NCBI GenBank assembly: GCA_963711455.1
Contig: CAVQEH010000010.1
Span: 248,001 to 312,000, forward strand
Direction of reading: 5' to 3'
Length of the DNA: 64,000 bases
Origin: DATFVA01 sp963711455
GTDB lineage: Bacteria > Bacteroidota > Ignavibacteria > Ignavibacteriales > Ignavibacteriaceae
Every line of letters starts with the position of its first letter. Within the stretch, counting starts at the first letter, position 1. The position numbers and the translations under genes are program-made. This document shows, piece by piece, positions 34,222 to 43,705 of the stretch. The notes beneath the pieces were generated by a model. It did no database searches. It was given only the letters and a program-made list of their open reading frames with translations, and was not told the origin of the DNA.

Positions 34222-35550
34222 ATGAAGAAAAAATTTAATACAATTATCCTCTTTCTCACATTAGTTTCATTTAATATTTCCGCTCAATGGTTCTCACAGC
34301 AAAGCGGGACGACAGATTTGCTCTATGGTATTAAATTTGTTGATATTAATAACGGTTGGGTAACCAACTTAAATGGAACAAAATTATATCATACAACTAA
34401 CGGTGGAATAGATTGGTTTGTTCAGAAAGATTTTGGTTCCGGGGTTATCTGGAATTTTACTTTTATAAATGATAGCATTGGATACATATATTCACATGGT
34501 GGCCCTGCGCATTTATTAAAAACCACAGATGGAGGTAACGCATGGCAAACTATTCACACATTTGGTTCAACCGTAGATGATATTAAATGGTATAATGAAA
34601 ATACCGGCTGGTGTCTTGAATTTGAACTTACGACATATCTATCCAGGACTACAAATGGAGGTGTAGATTGGCAAGGTTTTAATTACTTCAATTCTTTCGA
34701 CGGGTTTTTGGGCAGAGTAGGAATAATAAACGAAAATACCGTAATCATACCAGGAGTTACTTATTCAGGAGCAAATTTCGTTTTTAAAACTACTGATGGC
34801 GGTACAAACTGGACACAGATTCCTGTCAATGATACATTATTAGGAGGGAGAATACAATTCGTAAATGAAAATACCGGATGGATTGAATCTTCAGGAAAGC
34901 TTTATAAAACTACCGATGGAGGATATAACTGGGAATTTCAAGCTTCAACGCATTATGATTTCTGTTTTATAAATGAAAATGTGGGATGGTACATCAATAG
35001 TAATCAGATAAACAAAACAACTGATGGAGGGCAAACCTGGTCCCCTCAAAATTCCGGAACGAACAATACCCTTTATACAATTAATTTTGTTGATCAAAAT
35101 AATGGTTGGGTTTGTGGGGACAGCGGCACAATTCTTTATACACCAAACGGCGGTACTCCTGTTGAACTCACAGGTTTTGTTGCAAAAATTTCCGGAAATA
35201 ATGTGTATCTAAACTGGCAAACTACTACCGAAATAAACAACAAAGGATTTGAGGTACAGAGGCTATTCGTCAATCATAAATTATCAATAAATAATCTATG
35301 GGAACGAATTGGCTTTGTGAACGGATGTGGAACAACTACAGAACCACAATCATATTCATTTAGGGACATAAATCTACAACCGGGAAAATACTCATACAGA
35401 TTAAAACAAATTGACTTTGATGGAACTTATAAATATTCTGAAGTTATTGAAGTTGAAGTAGAACCTTCTTCATTTTCACTTTCACAAAACTACCCCAATC
35501 CATTCAATCCAACAACGAATATCGAATATCGAATACCGAATACCGAATAA
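34222..35550 (+). CDS. secreted Ycf48/BNR-repeat protein with type IX sorting domain out of frame
   Basis: 442 residues in frame. A signal peptide (MKKKFNTIILFLTLVSFNIS, cleaved after SAQ) is followed by about seven repeats with TTNGG/TTDGG and W cores, the Ycf48-like or BNR beta-propeller pattern (residues 24-310), then a fibronectin-like linker (NVYLNWQTTTEINNKGFEVQ) and the start of the sorting domain FSLSQNYPNPFNPTTNIEY. The frame then stops in a 7-bp repeat. The remaining 78 codons of the sorting domain lie in the +1 frame to 35788. As sequenced, the protein should reach the periplasm but lack a working surface-sorting signal. Confidence 0.88.
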   Translation: MKKKFNTIILFLTLVSFNISAQWFSQQSGTTDLLYGIKFVDINNGWVTNLNGTKLYHTTNGGIDWFVQKDFGSGVIWNFTFINDSIGYIYSHGGPAHLLKTTDGGNAWQTIHTFGSTVDDIKWYNENTGWCLEFELTTYLSRTTNGGVDWQGFNYFNSFDGFLGRVGIINENTVIIPGVTYSGANFVFKTTDGGTNWTQIPVNDTLLGGRIQFVNENTGWIESSGKLYKTTDGGYNWEFQASTHYDFCFINENVGWYINSNQINKTTDGGQTWSPQNSGTNNTLYTINFVDQNNGWVCGDSGTILYTPNGGTPVELTGFVAKISGNNVYLNWQTTTEINNKGFEVQRLFVNHKLSINNLWERIGFVNGCGTTTEPQSYSFRDINLQPGKYSYRLKQIDFDGTYKYSEVIEVEVEPSSFSLSQNYPNPFNPTTNIEYRIPNTE

Positions 35551-35557
35551 AGAATAT
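35516..35557 (+). repeat. 7-bp tandem repeat (CGAATAN) causing a frame switch
   Basis: Five units CGAATAT, CGAATAT, CGAATAC, CGAATAC, CGAATAA and a sixth degenerate unit AGAATAT. Seven is 1 mod 3, so each gain or loss shifts the frame. Removing one unit gives TNIEYRIPNKEYVTLKVYD, which matches the sister proteins exactly (TNIQYQIPNRELVTLKVYD). The present number is thus one unit too many. Confidence 0.85.
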
Positions 35558-35674
35558 GTAACGCTTAAAGTTTATGATGTTTTAGGAAAAGAAGTAGCAA
35601 CTTTAGTTAACAAAGAAAAAATAGAAGGAAATTATTCGGTTCAATTCGATGGAAGCAAACTTGCCAGTGGAATT

Positions 35675-35704
35675 TCCGCCAAAGGCGGATACGCCTCTGG
35701 TGTA
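35675..35704 (+). repeat. 30-base insert with palindrome TCCGCC/GGCGGA in the sorting domain
   Basis: All sister proteins read ASGIYFYQL or ASGVYFYQL here. This one reads ASGI, then ten extra residues SAKGGYASGV, then YFYQL. The insert starts TCCGCCAAAGGCGGA, a short palindrome, and duplicates the ASG codons. Its length is a multiple of three, so the frame is kept. Confidence 0.75.
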
Positions 35705-35725
35705 TATTTTTATCAGTTAAAAGCC

Positions 35726-35746
35726 GTGCCTGTCGGCAGGCAGGCT
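35726..35746 (+). repeat. 21-base insert of the GCCTGCC/GGCAGGC family
   Basis: Codes for VPVGRQA between KA and G of the normal QLKAGSYTATKK. The DNA (GTGCCTGTCGGCAGGCAGGC) belongs to the same palindromic family as the inserts in the broken tRNA copies at 54194-54213 and 54573-54596. The frame is kept. Confidence 0.75.
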
Positions 35747-35803
35747 GGTATTTATACAGCAACAAAAAAATTGATTTTGTTGAAATAATCAGAGGAGATT
35801 ACC

Positions 35804-37030
35804 ATGAATAAATACTCTTTAATTTGGATTCTGGTTTTTATTTTTTCAGTAATAGAAAATACCGGTGCTCAAAATTTTTTCCCCCTATCCATCGGGAATA
35901 AATATGAGTTTGTTGACCACTACCTTTATCCGTGTACACCTATGGAATGGACAAAATATCTTGCATCTGAAATTCAGGATTCATTAATCTATAACGGTGA
36001 AATTTTTTATAAGTATGTTGATTATAATAAGGAATATTATTTTAAGTATGATTCATATGGACAAAAACTTTACACTTATGATGATTTTTTCCATAAAAAA
36101 TTAGCTGCCGATTTTAATCTTTCCGGGGGTGAACAATTTACTTCATACATAAATGGAACAGGATTAATTTACACTTCCCTTGGCGATTCTGTTGTTAATA
36201 TTTTTGGAGAGAACAGGGATGTTTGGACTATGAGGTATCAGAATCCAACTAATAATAATATTGAACTATACACTTTTGTAGATGGAATCGGTTTCTATAA
36301 GTACTATCTGTCAGGTCATTGCGGACCAATGCAGTATACTTTTTATGATGATTTACATTATTTGTCTGCAATTATAGGTCCCTGGGAATTTAATCCGCTT
36401 GATATTTATCTTAATTTACTGACAACCCTTAACGACAGGAATATCAATGATTTTCCATTTTATATTAATATTTCTGTAGATATGCCTGTCCCCGTCCTGC
36501 TTGATTCACTTTATATTTATTACCGGGTTGTAAGAAATGGAGGGATAATATTCGATCATCAGGCTTCTTTTAACCGAACTACTTATCAGGCAATTGTTAA
36601 TCTCAATTCTACAATTCTCGAAGCGGGAGACACTGTAAATTTAAAAATCGTAGGTACTGATAGTTCAATATTCTACAACTATGCTACTTTACCGGAAACG
36701 GGATTTTATTCTATAAAAGTTCTTGGAGATACTACCTCATCAACAATAAACATAGGTAAAAATGTTTTTCATTTTTCACTCGGACAAAATTATCCCAATC
36801 CATTCAATCCAATTACCAGCATTCAGTATTCGTTGGGTAGCCCGCAATATGTTACTTTAAAAGTTTATGATATCTTAGGAAAAGATAGGGCAGCTTTAGT
36901 TAATGAAGAACAACCTGCAGGAAGTTATTCAGTGAAATTCGACGGGAGCAATTTTTCGAATGGAATATATTTTTATCAATTAAAAGCGGGTTCTTATACA
37001 GCAACTAAGAAATTAATAATATTAAAATAA
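35804..37030 (+). CDS. secreted protein with type IX sorting domain
   Basis: 408 residues: signal peptide (cleavage near NTGAQ), an N-terminal domain starting NFFPLSIGNKYEF that recurs in the next gene, a beta-rich middle (VDMPVPVLLDSLYIYYRVV) and the sorting domain FSLGQNYPNPFNPITSIQY to the end (ATKKLIILK). The domain family is not recognised. It is probably exported through Sec and then sorted by the type IX system. AGAGGAGAT precedes ATG 35804; the gene follows the previous one by 15 bases. Confidence 0.85.
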   Translation: MNKYSLIWILVFIFSVIENTGAQNFFPLSIGNKYEFVDHYLYPCTPMEWTKYLASEIQDSLIYNGEIFYKYVDYNKEYYFKYDSYGQKLYTYDDFFHKKLAADFNLSGGEQFTSYINGTGLIYTSLGDSVVNIFGENRDVWTMRYQNPTNNNIELYTFVDGIGFYKYYLSGHCGPMQYTFYDDLHYLSAIIGPWEFNPLDIYLNLLTTLNDRNINDFPFYINISVDMPVPVLLDSLYIYYRVVRNGGIIFDHQASFNRTTYQAIVNLNSTILEAGDTVNLKIVGTDSSIFYNYATLPETGFYSIKVLGDTTSSTINIGKNVFHFSLGQNYPNPFNPITSIQYSLGSPQYVTLKVYDILGKDRAALVNEEQPAGSYSVKFDGSNFSNGIYFYQLKAGSYTATKKLIILK

Positions 37031-37042
37031 TAAGGGAGAGTC

Positions 37043-38806
37043 ATGAAAAAATATTTATTAATATTACTGCTTTTTTTTATTTCCGTAACAGAAATTTCCA
37101 GGGCTCAGAATTTTTTCCCATTATCATTAGGAAACAAATATCAAATTAAACACTCTCATGCTGATGATTATATGGGGATTTACTATACTAATTATACTAC
37201 AAAGTACAGTATTGATGATTCACTGATGTATAACGGGGAAACTTTTTACAGGTATAACGGTAAATATTTTTTGTACGATTCAGTTCAGCAAAAATTATTT
37301 ATCTACCTGACAAATTATGGAAAGCAATTAGCTGCTGATTTTAATCTTCAGGAAGGGGATGAATTTATAACTTATATGCAGGGTTCACCCGATACTGCGG
37401 TTTGCAACGGATTCCAATATGTTAATGTTTTTGGTCAGAACAGGCTTCAATGGGAAATGGGATACCACTTTGGATTTAATCCACCTTTTATTTCTTATTA
37501 TGAATATGATTTTATTGATGGGATAGGAAATTATAGATATTATTCAGAAACTCCAGCCTATAATCCTTCATATACGGTGTACGATACGTATACTTATTAC
37601 TCTGCAATAATTACCTCCCAGGTTTACAATTATTTGAATATATCATTAACTCTGCTAACAAACCTTGAAGATATACAAATCAGCGATTTCCCATTCAGTA
37701 TGAATGTTAGTGTAAACATGCCAATAATAGAACTTTTAGATTCATTATATCTCCAATATATGGTTGTAAGAGATTCAATGATTATCTGGGATGATCAGGA
37801 AGATTTTAACAGAACTTATTATAATGTGACTGTTAATCCTGCCCCATCAAATTTAAGAGTGGGAGACGAAGTAAAACTAAAAATTGTAGCAAGGGATAAA
37901 TCAATATTTGAAACACGAACCTCGCTTCCTGATTCAGGGTATTTCTCGATCAAGGTATTACCCGATCAGATTTCATTACAACTTTATCCGCTGAGTGTTG
38001 GTAATAAATGGATCTATGACGGAGTATTCTGGGATCAAACAGAAAATTATACCTATGAATATATTCGGAAAGTTGATAGTCTTGTTACTAAACCGAATCA
38101 ATTATTATATTTTGAAGTCGAAGAATATGAAGAAGGGTCACCAGCACACAATATTTTTTATGAGAGGATTGATTCACTTGAAGGCAAAGTGTACAGATAT
38201 GATGAAGATTCAATTCAATCAAATAATGAATACCTTATAGATGACCTTAATGCATTTCCCGGAGACACAATAATGAGTTATAGATTTCCGACTGAATTTC
38301 CCTATGTACTACAGAATGAAAGTGATACAAGTATATTTCAAACTCCTGCACATTTTAAAATATATGATTCAAATTACCTGATAGAGTACCAATATACTCT
38401 TGCCCAGCATTTCGGTCTGATATCTGTACATAATTATTTTGATTTTGGTTCTGATGTAAAGATTCTAAAAGGAGCGATAATTAATGGAAATGTTTATGGT
38501 GATACAACCATAACAGGAACAGATGAAGCAGGAGAAATTGTTAATAACTTTTCACTCTCACAGAACTTTCCCAACCCATTTAATCCATTAACAAATATGG
38601 AATACAAAATTTCAAATAGAGAATTTGTTATGCTTAAAGTATACGATATCCTCGGTAACGAAGTAGCAACATTAGTTAATGAAGAAAAACCGGCCGGGAG
38701 TTATACAATTAAATTCGATGGAAGTAAGCTTGCAAGTGGTGTGTATTTTTATCAATTATTTGCAGGCAATTTTACAGCAACAAAGAAATTAATTTTAATT
38801 AAGTAA
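37043..38806 (+). CDS. secreted protein with type IX sorting domain, paralogue of its neighbours
   Basis: 587 residues. The N-terminal 310 residues are homologous to the previous gene (NFFPLSLGNKYQI; VNMPIIELLDSLYLQYMVV). A second module starts at about residue 313 (LYPLSVGNKWIYDGVFWDQT) and is homologous to the C-terminal module of the next gene. The sorting domain (FSLSQNFPNPFNPLTNMEY ... ATKKLILIK) ends it. It therefore links two neighbour architectures, a sign of domain shuffling in the array. Starts 12 bases after the previous stop. Confidence 0.85.
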   Translation: MKKYLLILLLFFISVTEISRAQNFFPLSLGNKYQIKHSHADDYMGIYYTNYTTKYSIDDSLMYNGETFYRYNGKYFLYDSVQQKLFIYLTNYGKQLAADFNLQEGDEFITYMQGSPDTAVCNGFQYVNVFGQNRLQWEMGYHFGFNPPFISYYEYDFIDGIGNYRYYSETPAYNPSYTVYDTYTYYSAIITSQVYNYLNISLTLLTNLEDIQISDFPFSMNVSVNMPIIELLDSLYLQYMVVRDSMIIWDDQEDFNRTYYNVTVNPAPSNLRVGDEVKLKIVARDKSIFETRTSLPDSGYFSIKVLPDQISLQLYPLSVGNKWIYDGVFWDQTENYTYEYIRKVDSLVTKPNQLLYFEVEEYEEGSPAHNIFYERIDSLEGKVYRYDEDSIQSNNEYLIDDLNAFPGDTIMSYRFPTEFPYVLQNESDTSIFQTPAHFKIYDSNYLIEYQYTLAQHFGLISVHNYFDFGSDVKILKGAIINGNVYGDTTITGTDEAGEIVNNFSLSQNFPNPFNPLTNMEYKISNREFVMLKVYDILGNEVATLVNEEKPAGSYTIKFDGSKLASGVYFYQLFAGNFTATKKLILIK

Positions 38807-38828
38807 AAAATATTATCCGGGGGAAAAT

Positions 38829-40694
38829 ATGAAAATATATTTATTGATTCTTTTAAGCTTAATTTTCAATTGTAATATTCTGTCTCAAACATTTTCTGAA
38901 TTAAAAGGATTTGAAGACCAGTCGGCAAATACACATCTCTTTTATAGGACCTATCAGGAAATTCAGAATCCTGAAGAATTGCAGATAGACAATATTCTTT
39001 ATCATTGGGACCTGATTAATAATATAGACACACTTTTTTTCGATGCTTACCAGATAATTCCAAATGATATTACTCAAATAGGATATACAATTGATATTCC
39101 CGGGTACGATTTCTGGAATCTGAACCCTGATAAATATATTTATTCGGTCCTTGAGATAACTATGGATCCGATCGGATATATATACAGGAGTGATTATCAG
39201 AACCCTACATACCAAAACCTTTGGGCTCCTAGATACTTGTACATATCTAAACAGGATACATCAATAGTTATTGCAGATGCAGGAAGTGTTATCAGAAGCA
39301 CTGATGGGGGTTTCAACTGGAATCAGGGTGCAGAATTTGATTTTAACTCAATGAGCCCCTTTAATGATAATATATTATTTGGCACCAGGTTTCATTTGCT
39401 TGTCAAATCTACTGACAGAGGTTCGTCTTTTTATCCCGTGGATACTGCTGGTTATTGGGACAGAGATTACAACTCCCTTTATTTTGACCAGGATGCTCAG
39501 CATATATATGCTGTTTATAACTGGCCGTTTGAAAACAGGTTGACAACATCAAAGCTTATAGTATCAAATAATATCGGCGAACCATTTAGCTGGAATTTAA
39601 AAGCTGAATATAATGGTCCTGTTTTATTTACGTATGATCCGGACATTACGGGAAATATTTTTGTGGCAAATTATAATTCAATCTATTATTCTTCCGATTA
39701 CGGCAACAGCTTTTCTACATTATATCATTTTGATGAAAGGGTAACTGGTATTTACAAAAAACCGGGAACTGAAAAACTTTATATAGCAACACGGTATCAT
39801 ATATATGAATTAGAAAATAATACGCTTACAACATTAAAGGAGTTAAATGCAGATCCTGGGTTAGCTAAATATTATCCTCTGGCTGTTGGTGATAAATGGG
39901 TTTATTATGGATCTGTATGGGATCAGGGTGGAAGTTATGGTTATACGTATGTGCGCCGGGTTAACTCGCAGGTTATTAAGCCAAATCAGGAGCCATATTT
40001 TGAAGTTGAAGAATTTACCGTTGGTTCAGCTTATATACAAATTTATTTTGAAAGAGTTGATACCCTTTCCGGAAAAGTTTTCAGATATAGCGAAGATTCT
40101 GTTCAGACAAACCAGGAATACTTAATTGATGATTTGCGCGCTGAATTAGGTGATTCAGTCATCACTTCAAGATTTCTTCCTGATGCTCCTTTTTCAATGG
40201 TTTATTACTCAGACACAACATTTTTCCAGACAGAAGCAAAGACAAAAACTTTTGAATTAAATTCACTCATTGGTTATCGGTATACGCTTTCTCAGAATTT
40301 TGGTGTCACTTATGTATTAAACACTTATGATTTTGGCTATGATACCCGACTATTTAAAGGCGCTGTTATTAATGGAATTGTTTATGGAGATACAACTGTT
40401 ACCGGAATTGAAGAAGAAATAAAATCAGCAAGCACATTTTTCTTATCTCAAAACTATCCCAATCCATTCAATCCAACAACGAATATTCAATATCAAATTC
40501 CCCAACCCGGACTTGTTACTCTTAAAGTTTATGATGTTCTTGGAAATGAAGTAGCAAATTTAGTTAACGAAGAAAAACCAGCTGGGAGTTATACTGTTAA
40601 GTTCGATGGAAGTAAGTTGGCAAGCGGTATTTATTTCTATCAGTTAAAACCTGGCAGTTTTACGGCAACAAAGAAATTAATTCTAATGAAATAA
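38829..40694 (+). CDS. secreted protein with BNR-like N-terminus and type IX sorting domain
   Basis: 621 residues: signal peptide (cleavage near ILSQ), a region with BNR/sortilin-like repeats (RSTDGGFNWNQG, KSTDRGSSFYPV, YYSSDYGNSFSTL; about residues 100-330), then a module YYPLAVGDKWVYYGSVWDQG shared with the preceding protein, and the sorting domain FFLSQNYPNPFNPTTNIQY ... ATKKLILMK. Follows the previous gene by 22 bases, so the four genes from 34.2 kb probably form one transcript. Confidence 0.85.
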   Translation: MKIYLLILLSLIFNCNILSQTFSELKGFEDQSANTHLFYRTYQEIQNPEELQIDNILYHWDLINNIDTLFFDAYQIIPNDITQIGYTIDIPGYDFWNLNPDKYIYSVLEITMDPIGYIYRSDYQNPTYQNLWAPRYLYISKQDTSIVIADAGSVIRSTDGGFNWNQGAEFDFNSMSPFNDNILFGTRFHLLVKSTDRGSSFYPVDTAGYWDRDYNSLYFDQDAQHIYAVYNWPFENRLTTSKLIVSNNIGEPFSWNLKAEYNGPVLFTYDPDITGNIFVANYNSIYYSSDYGNSFSTLYHFDERVTGIYKKPGTEKLYIATRYHIYELENNTLTTLKELNADPGLAKYYPLAVGDKWVYYGSVWDQGGSYGYTYVRRVNSQVIKPNQEPYFEVEEFTVGSAYIQIYFERVDTLSGKVFRYSEDSVQTNQEYLIDDLRAELGDSVITSRFLPDAPFSMVYYSDTTFFQTEAKTKTFELNSLIGYRYTLSQNFGVTYVLNTYDFGYDTRLFKGAVINGIVYGDTTVTGIEEEIKSASTFFLSQNYPNPFNPTTNIQYQIPQPGLVTLKVYDVLGNEVANLVNEEKPAGSYTVKFDGSKLASGIYFYQLKPGSFTATKKLILMK

Positions 40695-40809
40695 AATATT
40701 GATAATGATTGAAATTGAAATAAAATTATTTCTAGCTAATTAAAGTTAGGCTATTAAAAGTATATCTTTAATTCTCAAAACATAATCATTAAATAGGGAG
40801 AGAAACATC

Positions 40810-42246
40810 ATGTCAAAATATATAATCTCAATTGTAACAATTCTTATTACGATTAATTATACTAATTGTTTATTTGCTTACAACAATGATTTTTCTAAAC
40901 AAGAAGTTACCGTTAATATTACTTTTAAAGCAGATTTAACGGAGCTATTAAATGAGGGATTTGTTCCCGGTATTGATACCATAGAAGTGGTAGGTGATAC
41001 TCCGCCCTTGTCATGGATGCCTCCTGGAATTGTATTAAATCAGGATTTAATTAATCCAACCATATTTTTAGTAACTATTTCCTTTACAGGAAATCCCGGG
41101 AGTTTAATACAATGGAAATTTCATTGTGATCCTATGGACCATTTTACTTACCAGGGATGGGAACCTGGTGACAATCGTACTTTCAATCTTCCATATTCAG
41201 ATACAACTATTGGTCCATTAGTACCATTAATTCATGTTTCTGTTCCGATATTTTCCGATAATACAGTTTATTTTCGGGTTAATATAAATGGAGCGCATGA
41301 AAGATACCATAACACTTTGATTACCGGCCTTTCAAGTGTATGGATCGGGGGAAGTGAACTTCCGCTTCAATGGCCTGCAAATTGGACCTTCCCTGATACG
41401 GCAAATGGAACACTATCGAAAATGTATGATGATGGAACACACAGCGATTCAATAGCCGGGGATAAGATTTTTTCTAACCTAATTACATTTCCTCCCGGAA
41501 CCCCTTCTTCTCTTGAGTTCAAGTATTGTGCGGTTTTTAGTGGAGTCGATACACTTAATGGTGGGACGCGCTATCTTGATAATGAGGCAGGGTTAAATGA
41601 AAATCATTTTTTGGGTTTAAATATTGCAGGAGGAACAGTATATAGGTACAATCTTTTTGGGGACCAGGTTGTTCCTGTTGAATTTATAGGCTTTTCTGCA
41701 AACGTGAATTATAGAAATGTAGTACTTAACTGGCAAACTGCCACCGAGATCAACAATAAAGGATTTGAAGTACAGAGGCTATTCGTCAATCATAAATTTT
41801 CAATAAACAATCTATGGGAACGAATTGGCTTTGTGAACGGAAGTGGAACAACAACAGAAACACAGTCATATTCATTTAAGGACATAAATCTTCAACCGGG
41901 AAAATATTCTTACAGATTAAAACAAGTTGACTTTGATGGAACATATAAATATTCTGATGTAGTTGACGTTGAAGTAGAGCCAGCTGCATTTTCACTTTCA
42001 CAGAATTATCCAAATCCATTTAACCCAACAACGAATATACAATATCAAATTCCGAACAGAGAATTAGTCACACTAAAAGTTTACGATGTCTTAGGAAATG
42101 AAGTTGCAACTTTAGTGAATGAAGAAAAACAGGCTGGAAATTATTCAGTTAAATTTAATGGGAGTAATCTTGCAAGCGGAATATATTTCTACAAATTGAG
42201 TTCGGGAAATTTTGTTCAGACCCGAAAAATGATTCTTTTGAAATAA
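40810..42246 (+). CDS. secreted protein with type IX sorting domain
   Basis: 478 residues: signal peptide (cleavage near FAYN), a beta-sandwich region VTVNITFKADLTELLNEGF similar to carbohydrate-binding or choice-of-anchor domains, a segment YDDGTHSDSIAGDKIFS typical of choice-of-anchor X domains, the linker NVVLNWQTATEINNKGFEVQ and the sorting domain FSLSQNYPNPFNPTTNIQY ... TRKMILLK. The last 120 residues are almost the same as in the 34.2-kb protein, also at DNA level. A terminator follows 24 bases after the stop. Confidence 0.85.
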   Translation: MSKYIISIVTILITINYTNCLFAYNNDFSKQEVTVNITFKADLTELLNEGFVPGIDTIEVVGDTPPLSWMPPGIVLNQDLINPTIFLVTISFTGNPGSLIQWKFHCDPMDHFTYQGWEPGDNRTFNLPYSDTTIGPLVPLIHVSVPIFSDNTVYFRVNINGAHERYHNTLITGLSSVWIGGSELPLQWPANWTFPDTANGTLSKMYDDGTHSDSIAGDKIFSNLITFPPGTPSSLEFKYCAVFSGVDTLNGGTRYLDNEAGLNENHFLGLNIAGGTVYRYNLFGDQVVPVEFIGFSANVNYRNVVLNWQTATEINNKGFEVQRLFVNHKFSINNLWERIGFVNGSGTTTETQSYSFKDINLQPGKYSYRLKQVDFDGTYKYSDVVDVEVEPAAFSLSQNYPNPFNPTTNIQYQIPNRELVTLKVYDVLGNEVATLVNEEKQAGNYSVKFNGSNLASGIYFYKLSSGNFVQTRKMILLK

Positions 42247-42270
42247 ATTTATATGAATATTAATGTTAAA

Positions 42271-42297
42271 AGACCGCCTCAACAGCGGTCTTTTTTT
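42271..42297 (+). terminator. terminator of the secreted-protein operon
   Basis: AGACCGC (42271-42277) and GCGGTCT (42285-42291) with a 7-base loop and a T-tract to 42297. Confidence 0.9.
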
Positions 42298-42472
42298 ATA
42301 AATCTTTTCTTTGATACAAAGCACAAATTAACTTCCCTATTTAATCTCTTACCATATTAACAATATTTAATCTGATTGTTCAACTAAAATTATATTCTTG
42401 TTACAATAATGTGATAGTTAAGGTTCATATTGTCTTACGAAATCTTAATAAAAAATCAAGAAGGAGAATAAT

Positions 42473-43681
42473 ATGAGAAAGAAAATTTTTCTGTTTACTG
42501 TTTTATTATTTCTCGTGGCTCAGTGTGTTTCGCAGGCACAAATTGATCCCGATACAGCTATGCACGCAAGTATAGACAGATTCAGTATGGATGCAGGACA
42601 TCTGTTTGTAAGGGATTCCACAAACGGACTTCCCGGACCCAATGTACCGATAAATATGGATATGGAACCTTTCAGAAGCATGGGTTTAGGACCGAACGGT
42701 GAGTTCTCAACTTATTATAACTTCGATGTTCAGCCAACTGTCCCGGCACCAATATTTGTCCTTTTCCGGGAAGGAGAATCGATGCCTGTCCCGGGTCAGC
42801 TGAATATTGTTGGTGTAATTCCCGGTGATGCCGGTTATAATGATTTCTGGCAGGTGAATAAAGTTACCGTTCCGTCTAATTATGTCGCTAATACAATTGT
42901 AAGTGCGCAGCAAATAATAAGCGGGGGTTACACAATTGAAACAACAAATACAATAGTTAATTGCCCGCTTGTACCTGATGGTTCATCGGCAATGCTTAGA
43001 TATAATTCAACTGAGGATACTACTTTGTCACGTGGATGGTACGATTCAACAGTTGTATATTATTTTAATTTTGCTGAGGCACCGATTATGGCAAATATGA
43101 ATGGAATGGTTCCCGTTTCAGATATTTATGTATGTTTCAATATAAATCCCGGTCAGCCTGGCGGCGGTCCACCATCGGGTTTCAAAACTGATTCGAGCGG
43201 CCGTACGCATAATGTTCCTGCTACTCTGCCGGGCGATACTGATTATTCACCTCTCTGGGTTGTTAACATATACGATAATGCCGATTTCGATATGGTGCAC
43301 GATTTAGCTTCGGCAATGAATGCGACTATACTTGTCCCGGGTGCTGCTCTTGTAAATTGCCCGATTGTTAGTGTATCTAATGCAACTGCCGTTAGTGAAA
43401 ATAATGACATCCGACCTTCTGATTATGCACTAACTCAAAATTACCCGAATCCATTTAATCCGACCACTAATATAAACTTCAAAATACCGCAGTCGGGATT
43501 TGTAAGCCTGAAGGTATATAATATTCTTGGTGATGAAGTTGCAACACTTGTAAATGGAGTTAAACCTGCAGGAAATTATACTGTTAATTTCAATGCAGCA
43601 TCACTTGCAAGCGGTGTTTATTTCTACAGGCTGCAAGCAGGCAATTTCACGCAAAACCGTAAGATGATTCTTCTCAAATAA
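42473..43681 (+). CDS. secreted protein with type IX sorting domain
   Basis: 402 residues with signal peptide (cleavage near SQAQ), a body of about 300 residues not recognised (VIPGDAGYNDFWQVNKVTVP; PGDTDYSPLWVVNIYDNADF, a twice-occurring PGD..Y...W motif) and the sorting domain YALTQNYPNPFNPTTNINF ... NRKMILLK. It has its own promoter region (226-bp gap) and its own terminator. GAAGGAGAATA precedes ATG 42473. Confidence 0.85.
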   Translation: MRKKIFLFTVLLFLVAQCVSQAQIDPDTAMHASIDRFSMDAGHLFVRDSTNGLPGPNVPINMDMEPFRSMGLGPNGEFSTYYNFDVQPTVPAPIFVLFREGESMPVPGQLNIVGVIPGDAGYNDFWQVNKVTVPSNYVANTIVSAQQIISGGYTIETTNTIVNCPLVPDGSSAMLRYNSTEDTTLSRGWYDSTVVYYFNFAEAPIMANMNGMVPVSDIYVCFNINPGQPGGGPPSGFKTDSSGRTHNVPATLPGDTDYSPLWVVNIYDNADFDMVHDLASAMNATILVPGAALVNCPIVSVSNATAVSENNDIRPSDYALTQNYPNPFNPTTNINFKIPQSGFVSLKVYNILGDEVATLVNGVKPAGNYTVNFNAASLASGVYFYRLQAGNFTQNRKMILLK

Positions 43682-43705
43682 ATAATGTATATATATAGTT
43701 TAAAG

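Larger units (their letters stand above)
35555..35788 (+). pseudogene. out-of-frame remainder of the type IX sorting domain
   Basis: The frame from 35555 reads YVTLKVYDVLGKEVATLVNK, continues through FDGSKLASGI and ends YTATKKLILLK, stop at 35786-35788. The domain is complete and under no obvious decay besides two frame-neutral palindromic inserts (35675-35704 and 35726-35746). Confidence 0.8.
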
